A stretch of DNA of 64,000 bases, from assembly GCF_038784515.1 (NCBI RefSeq), contig NZ_CP152376.1, positions 2,418,001-2,482,000 of the forward strand. The letters run 5' to 3'. The notes beneath the pieces were generated by a model that saw nothing but the letters and a program-made list of their open reading frames with translations, made no database searches and had not been told where the DNA came from. The number at the start of each line of letters is the position of its first letter. Positions within the stretch are counted from its first letter, which is position 1. A program made the position numbers and the translations under genes. This DNA comes from Rhodoferax sp. GW822-FHT02A01. Its GTDB lineage: Bacteria > Pseudomonadota > Gammaproteobacteria > Burkholderiales > Burkholderiaceae_C. Positions 58,882 through 64,000 of this stretch are shown in pieces.

Positions 58882-59874
58882 TTCTGCACCATCGAGCCCA
58901 ATGTGGGCGTGGTGGAGGTGCCGGATCCTCGGCTGCAGCAGTTGGCTGCCATCATTTCGCCCGAGCGCATTGTTCCGGCCATCGTGGAGTTTGTGGACAT
59001 CGCGGGCCTGGTGGCTGGCGCCAGCACGGGTGAAGGACTGGGCAACAAGTTCCTCTCGCACATCCGAGAGACGGATGCCACCATCAATGTGGTGCGTTGC
59101 TTCGAGGATGACAACGTGGTGCATGTGGCGGGCAAGGTGGACCCGATTGCCGACATCGAAGTGATCCAGACCGAGCTGTGCCTGGCCGACTTGGGTGCCG
59201 TGGAAAAGGCTTTGCACCGCGTGACCAAGCTGGCACGCTCGGGTGACAAGGAAGCCGCCAAACAGGTGGCCATTCTGGAGCGCTGCCAGACTGCACTCAA
59301 CGAAGCCAAGCCGGTGCGTACCATCGACTTCAGCAAGGAAGAACAGCTGCAGCTCAAGCAGTTTTTCCTGATCACGGCCAAGCCCGCCATGTTTGTGGCC
59401 AATGTGGCTGAGGACGGCTTCGAGAACAACCCCATGCTGGACCGCCTGACCGCCTTTGCGAATGCGCAAAAGGCTCCCGTGGTCGCCATTTGCGCCAAGC
59501 TCGAAGCCGAGATGTCGGAAATGGATGACGAGGACCGCCAGATGTTCCTGGAAGAGTTGGGCCTGCACGAGCCGGGCCTGAACCGGTTGATCCGCTCGGC
59601 CTACGCGTTGCTGGGCCTGCAGACCTATTTCACGGCAGGCGTCAAGGAAGTGCGCGCCTGGACCATCCACGTGGGCGACACCGGCCCGCAGGCTGCCGGC
59701 GTGATTCACACCGATTTCGAGAAGGGTTACATCCGTGCCCAGACCATCGCCTTTGATGACTTCATCCAGTACAAAGGCGAGCAGGGTGCCAAGGACGCGG
59801 GCAAGATGCGCGCCGAAGGCAAGGACTACGTCGTCAAGGATGGCGACGTGATGAACTTCCTGTTCAGCTCCTGA
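58783..59874 (+). CDS. ychF: Redox-regulated ATPase YchF (OBG family)
   Basis: 363 residues, normal length. P-loop GLPNVGKST at residues 9-17, [11 protein letters not shown] near 65-75, [10 protein letters not shown], where the usual NKxD becomes AKLE as in ATP-specific YchF, and a C-terminal TGS domain ([26 protein letters not shown]). YchF hydrolyses ATP, binds ribosomes and affects oxidative stress. The first 33 codons are part of the island's right repeat; the protein is intact. Its leader comes from the island. Confidence 0.97.
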   Translation: MSLKCGIVGLPNVGKSTLFNALTKAGIAAENYPFCTIEPNVGVVEVPDPRLQQLAAIISPERIVPAIVEFVDIAGLVAGASTGEGLGNKFLSHIRETDATINVVRCFEDDNVVHVAGKVDPIADIEVIQTELCLADLGAVEKALHRVTKLARSGDKEAAKQVAILERCQTALNEAKPVRTIDFSKEEQLQLKQFFLITAKPAMFVANVAEDGFENNPMLDRLTAFANAQKAPVVAICAKLEAEMSEMDDEDRQMFLEELGLHEPGLNRLIRSAYALLGLQTYFTAGVKEVRAWTIHVGDTGPQAAGVIHTDFEKGYIRAQTIAFDDFIQYKGEQGAKDAGKMRAEGKDYVVKDGDVMNFLFSS

Positions 59875-59886
59875 TTTCACGCGCCC

Positions 59887-60786
59887 TTGCCGTTTTCCGT
59901 CTATGACCTGATGGCCCTGGGCGCGGCCGTCTGCTGGGCTTTTACCAGCGTGATGTCGGCGGGGTCGGCGCGCCATCTCGGGGCATTGGCATTCACCCGC
60001 TGGCGCATGGGGCTGTTGCTCTTCCTGCTGTGGCCGGTGGTGCTGGTCAGCGGCACCTGGCACAGCCTCAGCTGGGCGCAGTGTGGAGTCATGGCCTTGA
60101 GTGGGTTCATCGGCATCTTTGTCGGCGACACCGCGCTCTTTGCCGCCATGAACCGTCTGGGACCACGCCGCACCAGCGTGCTGTTTGCCACGCATGCCTT
60201 CTTCAGCGCCGTGCTGGGCTATGTCTTTCTGGACGAACACATGGGCCTGCAGGCCATGTTGGGCGGGGTGCTGGTGATGGGCGGCGTGATGACGGCGACG
60301 CTCTTGGGGACCCACAAGAATGAAGTGCACGAATGGGAGGCCAACCGAGGTGGTTGGGGCCTGGGCGTGGCGCTGGCATTGCTGGCGGCGCTGTGCCAGG
60401 CCAGCAGTTCCCTGATTGCCAAGCCGGTGATGGTCAGCGGTGTGGACCCGATTGCGGCCACCGCGGTGCGCGTCAGCGTGACCTGTGTGGCTCAACTGGT
60501 GCTGTTGTGGTCGGGCTACCCCGCAGCCCGTGCCCAGAACCCCGCCACGCCGCGGGTTCTGTTGCTGGTGGGATTCATCGGGTTTCTCGGTATGGGTGTT
60601 GGCATGAGCCTGATCCTGTGGGCACTGAAGCATGGCGATGTGGGCATGGTGGCCATTCTCTCCAGCGTGTCACCCGTGGTGGTGTTGCCCCTGCTGTGGT
60701 GGCGTCTGCGTCGGGCTCCTGCGCCGGGTGCCTGGTTGGGCGCCGCGCTGACCGTGGTGGGAACCGCTTTGGTGTTGTCCCGTTAG
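59887..60786 (+). CDS. EamA/DMT-family transporter
   Basis: 299 residues with ten hydrophobic segments in two EamA repeats (second repeat begins about residue 155: LGVALALLAALCQASSSLIAKP). Family pattern YAAxxW-like near the N-terminus (GAAVCWAFTSVMSAG). The probable start is TTG at 59887; the first ATG (59911) would shorten it by eight residues. The substrate is unknown; DMT proteins export metabolites or amino acids. Confidence 0.82.
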   Translation: MPFSVYDLMALGAAVCWAFTSVMSAGSARHLGALAFTRWRMGLLLFLLWPVVLVSGTWHSLSWAQCGVMALSGFIGIFVGDTALFAAMNRLGPRRTSVLFATHAFFSAVLGYVFLDEHMGLQAMLGGVLVMGGVMTATLLGTHKNEVHEWEANRGGWGLGVALALLAALCQASSSLIAKPVMVSGVDPIAATAVRVSVTCVAQLVLLWSGYPAARAQNPATPRVLLLVGFIGFLGMGVGMSLILWALKHGDVGMVAILSSVSPVVVLPLLWWRLRRAPAPGAWLGAALTVVGTALVLSR

Positions 60787-61388
60787 GCGGACATCAACCG
60801 GTTGTAGGCCTGGCGCGTCTGCTCGGATACGGAGGCCACGAGCTGGGCATGGGGTGTGCGGTGGCGCGCCATCATGCGCGCCGTTGCCACGGCCTTGGAG
60901 CGACAGAACCAGTGGCAACTGTGCTGCAGTAGCAGCAGCTCGGCGGTGAGCATATAGGCCTTGTCCCTTTGCGCCAGTCCGGCTTCGTTGCGCACCAGAC
61001 GGTCCACACCCTCGCTGTGGATGCGCAGCAGGGCGCGCAGATCGGCGCTGGATTGCGGAAACAGTTGCACTGCATAGGGCACGGCGATGGGCAGCGTGCT
61101 AAAGCGCGTTGGTGCTGCGTCCAGCTTGGTGACCATGTCGGCAAAGCTGCGGATCTGGTCACGCAAGGTGATTTCGGCTTGATCCAGAACGCCCCACACC
61201 TGCTGGCTGCGTTGTGGGTCTTTTTCGCCCAGTGCGCGCAGATAGCCGTCAGCAACGGTTTCCATCAGTCTTTCCACCTGGAACTGCCCCAGGATGCCGG
61301 CCAGCAGATGGATGCGGCGCAGTTGCGATCGTTTGTTGACAAACCACGCGCCACCAAGGGCCAGCGATAAGAGAAGGAGTTCCATCAA
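60783..61388 (-). CDS. Hypothetical protein with N-terminal membrane segment
   Basis: 201 residues: one hydrophobic segment (MMELLLLSLALGGAWFVN), then a helical soluble part with charged patches (LRRIHLLAGILGQFQVERLMETVADG). Its 3' end overlaps the transporter stop by four bases (convergent), and its start overlaps the YqaA-like gene end by four bases, so the two form a minus-strand unit. No family recognised with certainty. Confidence 0.65.
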   Translation of the reverse strand: MMELLLLSLALGGAWFVNKRSQLRRIHLLAGILGQFQVERLMETVADGYLRALGEKDPQRSQQVWGVLDQAEITLRDQIRSFADMVTKLDAAPTRFSTLPIAVPYAVQLFPQSSADLRALLRIHSEGVDRLVRNEAGLAQRDKAYMLTAELLLLQHSCHWFCRSKAVATARMMARHRTPHAQLVASVSEQTRQAYNRLMSA

Positions 61389-61852
61389 GCAAATATTCCC
61401 AAGAGCGTGGACGTCATGAGCACGTAACGTATGAATTTACCAATCGCCATGTACAACAGGCAGGGCCAGAACGGCAGGCGCAACCATCCTGCAACGGCGC
61501 ACAAGGGGTCGCCCACCAGAGGCAACCACGCCAGCAGGCAGGCCTTGGGACCGAGCTTCCTGAGCCAGTCCAGGGCGCGCACATGCATTTTGGAGTGGCT
61601 GTACTTGTCGGCCACCTGGTGGGCGCCATAGCCCATCCACCAGTCCACGGCACCACCCAGTGTGTTGCCCAGCGTGGCTACGCCGATGACCTGCCACAGC
61701 AGCTCCGGATTGAGTCTGATCAATCCGAACACCACCGGCTCCGAACCCAGAGGCAGCAGAGTGGCAGACACGAAGGACACCACAAACACCGTTCCCAGAC
61801 TGTACTGCGGCAAGGCCAGCAGGGTGATGAGGTGATTGATCCAGGCTTCCAT
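61385..61852 (-). CDS. YqaA-like (DedA/SNARE-associated) membrane protein
   Basis: 155 residues with four hydrophobic segments. The signature region is FVSATLLPLGSEPVVFGLIRLN followed by ATLGNTLGGAVDWWMGYGA and CLLAWLPLVGDPLCAVAGWLRL. This is the YqaA subgroup of the DedA superfamily, which is thought to handle lipid carriers or proton-motive-force maintenance. Divergent from dusB with 123 bases between starts. Confidence 0.85.
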   Translation of the reverse strand: MEAWINHLITLLALPQYSLGTVFVVSFVSATLLPLGSEPVVFGLIRLNPELLWQVIGVATLGNTLGGAVDWWMGYGAHQVADKYSHSKMHVRALDWLRKLGPKACLLAWLPLVGDPLCAVAGWLRLPFWPCLLYMAIGKFIRYVLMTSTLLGIFA

Positions 61853-61882
61853 TTGCCACGGAGTATAGGAACTGCGGAATAA

Positions 61883-61905
61883 AAAATTTCAATTGCTGAA
61901 ATTTT
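61883..61905. promoter_or_regulatory. Palindrome between yqaA and dusB-fis
   Basis: Perfect 9-5-9 inverted repeat AAAATTTCA-ATTGC-TGAAATTTT, 70 bases upstream of the dusB ATG and 31 bases from the start of the divergent yqaA-like gene. It is a good operator candidate for either or both genes. A TAGAAT -10-like hexamer follows at 61913-61918. Confidence 0.5.
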
Positions 61906-61975
61906 GAGCAGGTAGAATGCTGTCAGGCCTTTCGCAAACGCTACCCACCCCCACCTCCGTCTTCTTCACAACAAT

Positions 61976-63025
61976 ATGCATATTGGTCCGTTTGCATTGG
62001 CTAATCCGCTCATGGTGGCACCCATGGCGGGGGTGACCGACCGGCCCTTCCGTCAGTTGTGCAAGCGCCTGGGGGCGGGCTATGCGGTCAGCGAGATGGT
62101 GACGTCGCGCAAGGACCTGTGGAATACCCTCAAGACCTCCAGACGTGCCAATCACGAAGGCGAGCCCGGCCCCATCGCCGTGCAGATTGCCGGCACCGAT
62201 GCCCCCATGATGGCCGAGGCCGCGCTCTACAACATCGATCGCGGCGCGCAGATCATCGATATCAACATGGGCTGCCCGGCCAAGAAGGTGTGCAACAAAT
62301 GGGCCGGTTCCGCGCTGATGCAGGACGAGGCCCTGGCTATTGAAATCGTCGAAGCCGTGGTCAATGCCTGTGCCTCGCGCAATGTGCCGGTCACACTGAA
62401 GATGCGCACCGGCTGGTGCCAAAGCCACAAAAATGCACTGGTGATTGCGCGCGCTGCCGAGAGCGCAGGCGTGCAGATGGTGGCCGTGCATGGGCGCACG
62501 CGCGAACAGGGCTACAAGGGGCAGGCCGAATACGACACGGTGGCCGCCGTCAAGGCCGCACTGCGCATACCAGTGGTGGCCAACGGCGATATCGACTCAC
62601 CCGAGCGGGCCCGTGACGTGCTTGCCAGGACCGGTGCTGACGCCGTGATGATCGGTCGCGCAGCGCAAGGCCGCCCCTGGATATTCCGTGAAATTTCGCA
62701 TTACCTGAAGACAGGGGAACATCTGGCACCTCCGCTGGTCAGCGAGGTCAAACGCCTGTTGGTGGAACATCTGCATGACCACTACAACCTGTATGGTGAA
62801 TTCATCGGCGTGCGTTCCGCACGCAAGCACATCGGCTGGTATGTGCGTGCGCTGCCCGGAGGGGAGGCCTTCCGGGCGCACATCAATACGCTGGACGCAT
62901 GCCAGCAACAGGTGCAAGCGGTGGAGCGCTTCATGGACCAACTGAACGCGCAGATGGATCGCATTCCCGCAGCGGGAATCGCGGCAGAGAACGACGAAGA
63001 AAACCTGAGACAAGAGACAGCATGA
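61976..63025 (+). CDS. dusB: tRNA-dihydrouridine synthase DusB
   Basis: FMN enzyme reducing uridines in tRNA. 349 residues: MVAPMAGVTDRPFR at the N-terminus, VQIAGTD, DINMGCPAKKVCNKWAGSALM (catalytic Cys second), MRTGWC, HGRTREQGYKG, and VMIGRAAQGRPWIF near the C-terminus. Its stop overlaps fis by four bases, the classical dusB-fis operon of proteobacteria. Confidence 0.95.
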   Translation: MHIGPFALANPLMVAPMAGVTDRPFRQLCKRLGAGYAVSEMVTSRKDLWNTLKTSRRANHEGEPGPIAVQIAGTDAPMMAEAALYNIDRGAQIIDINMGCPAKKVCNKWAGSALMQDEALAIEIVEAVVNACASRNVPVTLKMRTGWCQSHKNALVIARAAESAGVQMVAVHGRTREQGYKGQAEYDTVAAVKAALRIPVVANGDIDSPERARDVLARTGADAVMIGRAAQGRPWIFREISHYLKTGEHLAPPLVSEVKRLLVEHLHDHYNLYGEFIGVRSARKHIGWYVRALPGGEAFRAHINTLDACQQQVQAVERFMDQLNAQMDRIPAAGIAAENDEENLRQETA

Positions 63026-63258
63026 GCAAGAAGCAAATTGAAGAGACTGTTCGCAGCAGTCTGGAAGTCTATTTCCGCGATCTGCGTGGTACCGAGCCCG
63101 ATGGCCTGCACGACATGATGGTGCGCATCGTCGAAAAACCCCTACTGGAAGTGGTGATGGCGCATGCCGACCACAACCAGTCCAAGGCGGCCGAGTGGCT
63201 GGGCCTGAATCGCAACACCCTGCGCAAGAAACTCCTCGAACACAAACTACTGAAGTAA
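63022..63258 (+). CDS. fis: DNA-binding protein Fis
   Basis: 78-residue nucleoid-associated protein. The C-terminal helix-turn-helix [29 protein letters not shown] is diagnostic. The ATG at 63022 overlaps the dusB stop. It influences rRNA transcription and DNA topology in fast-growing cells; local operon regulation presumably uses the dusB promoter. Confidence 0.95.
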   Translation: MSKKQIEETVRSSLEVYFRDLRGTEPDGLHDMMVRIVEKPLLEVVMAHADHNQSKAAEWLGLNRNTLRKKLLEHKLLK

Positions 63259-63262
63259 AACC

Positions 63263-64000
63263 ATGAACGCTCTGCTTTCTGTCTCTGACAAGACCGGCAT
63301 CCTCGAACTCGCGCAGGCACTGCATGCGCAAGGCATCAAGTTGCTCTCCACTGGCGGCACCGCCAAGCTGCTGGCCGACAACGGCCTGCCCGTTACCGAA
63401 GTGGCACAGATGACCGGCTTCCCGGAAATGCTGGACGGCCGCGTCAAGACCCTGCACCCACGTGTGCATGGCGGCTTGCTGGCACGCCGCGATCTGCCCG
63501 AACACATGGCCGCCCTGGCCGAACACCAGATCGACACCATTGACGTGCTGGTAGTTAACCTGTACCCCTTCGAAGCCACGGTGGCCAAGCCCGGTTGCAC
63601 CCTGGAAGACGCCATCGAGAACATCGACATCGGCGGCCCGGCCATGGTGCGCAGTGCGGCCAAGAACTGGAAGGACGTGGCGGTGCTGACCGATGCGTCG
63701 CAGTACGCCACCGTGATTGCCGAACTCAAGGCCTCCGGCAAGGTCAGCGAGAAGACCAAGTTCGCGCTCAGCGTGGCGGCGTTCAACCGCATCAGCCAAT
63801 ACGACGGTGCCATCAGCGACTACTTGTCTTCGGTGCAGTTCGGTGACGGCGTGCCCGCTGGTCAAGCACCCGCGCTGGCCCAGTTCCCTGGCCAGAGCAA
63901 TGGTCGCTTCGTGAAGCTGCAGGACCTGCGCTATGGCGAGAACTCGCACCAGCAGGCAGCCCTGTACCGCGACCTCTATCCGGCGCCCGGTTCGCTGGTG
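63263..64000 (+). CDS. purH: AICAR transformylase/IMP cyclohydrolase, 3' end outside window
   Basis: Bifunctional enzyme for the last two steps of IMP synthesis. 246 codons are visible: the IMP cyclohydrolase domain with [28 protein letters not shown], and [15 protein letters not shown], and the beginning of the transformylase part. It starts four bases after fis. The right end is cut by the window. Confidence 0.95.
   Translation, partial: MNALLSVSDKTGILELAQALHAQGIKLLSTGGTAKLLADNGLPVTEVAQMTGFPEMLDGRVKTLHPRVHGGLLARRDLPEHMAALAEHQIDTIDVLVVNLYPFEATVAKPGCTLEDAIENIDIGGPAMVRSAAKNWKDVAVLTDASQYATVIAELKASGKVSEKTKFALSVAAFNRISQYDGAISDYLSSVQFGDGVPAGQAPALAQFPGQSNGRFVKLQDLRYGENSHQQAALYRDLYPAPGSLV

Noticed and set aside
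58618..60633. 671-codon minus-strand frame across ychF and the transporter
   Set aside because: Shadow of ychF and the EamA gene; low-complexity, no start signal.

Overview
The window is 64 kb of GC-rich betaproteobacterial chromosome. Gene content and order (glgB-glgX-pgm-glgC, mtgA next to a TonB-like gene, tldD-azlCD-DAHP synthase, accBC-prmA, nrdAB with a lysine/alanine-rich histone H1-like protein, pilSR-ampD beside ffh, dusB-fis-purH) point to Burkholderiales, most likely Comamonadaceae of the Rhodoferax/Polaromonas type. This is inference from families and synteny; there is no rRNA in the window, and the only tRNA gene found is tRNA-Met(CAU).

Layout. 1-7.2 kb: glycogen operon on the minus strand (glgC is cut by the left edge). 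7.3-13.8 kb: minus-strand housekeeping genes (ruvC, a CdsA-like/PlsC pair, mtgA, a TonB-like protein, an RNase II/R-type nuclease, a YqiA esterase). 13.8-19.3 kb: plus-strand rodA, tldD, azlCD, then a DAHP synthase preceded by an aromatic-codon leader peptide and an attenuator. 19.3-25.9 kb: mpl, a thioredoxin-like protein, accBC, prmA. 25.9-31 kb: histone-like gene and nrdAB behind two NrdR boxes. 31-37.4 kb: an overlapping five-gene unit (ccsA-like, small zinc-ribbon-like protein, pilS, pilR, ampD), and ffh. 37.4-47 kb: miaB, tRNA-Met, enoyl-CoA hydratase, M61 peptidase, dsbC, a UbiH-like monooxygenase, a TolA/TonB-like protein and a methyltransferase. 58.8-64 kb: ychF, a DMT exporter, dusB-fis, purH (cut by the right edge).

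The accessory part is an 11.5 kb genomic island (about 47.3-58.8 kb) inserted into the 5' end of ychF. A 99-base copy of the start of ychF, including its P-loop codons, is found at both ends with one mismatch. The left copy is a 38-codon stump behind what looks like the original promoter. The right copy continues into intact ychF but sits behind an island-borne, diverged copy of the ychF leader, and the integrase gene reads away from it. The element therefore appears to disrupt ychF and rebuild it with its own promoter. Cargo includes a YaaC-like protein, a Sll1717-type P-loop ATPase, a DUF2971 protein, a Cys-rich protein of unknown function, a GvpU-like protein without gas-vesicle genes, two small secreted paralogues, an XRE regulator and a serine recombinase: the look of a defence or accessory island.

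The strongest regulatory finding outside the island is the DAHP synthase leader: a 22-codon peptide with a Phe-Phe-Phe-Ser-Tyr-Phe-Trp-Phe core, a strong intrinsic terminator and a complementary anti-terminator segment, as expected for ribosome-mediated attenuation by aromatic amino acids. All calls rest on reading sequence and translations; no database search was run.
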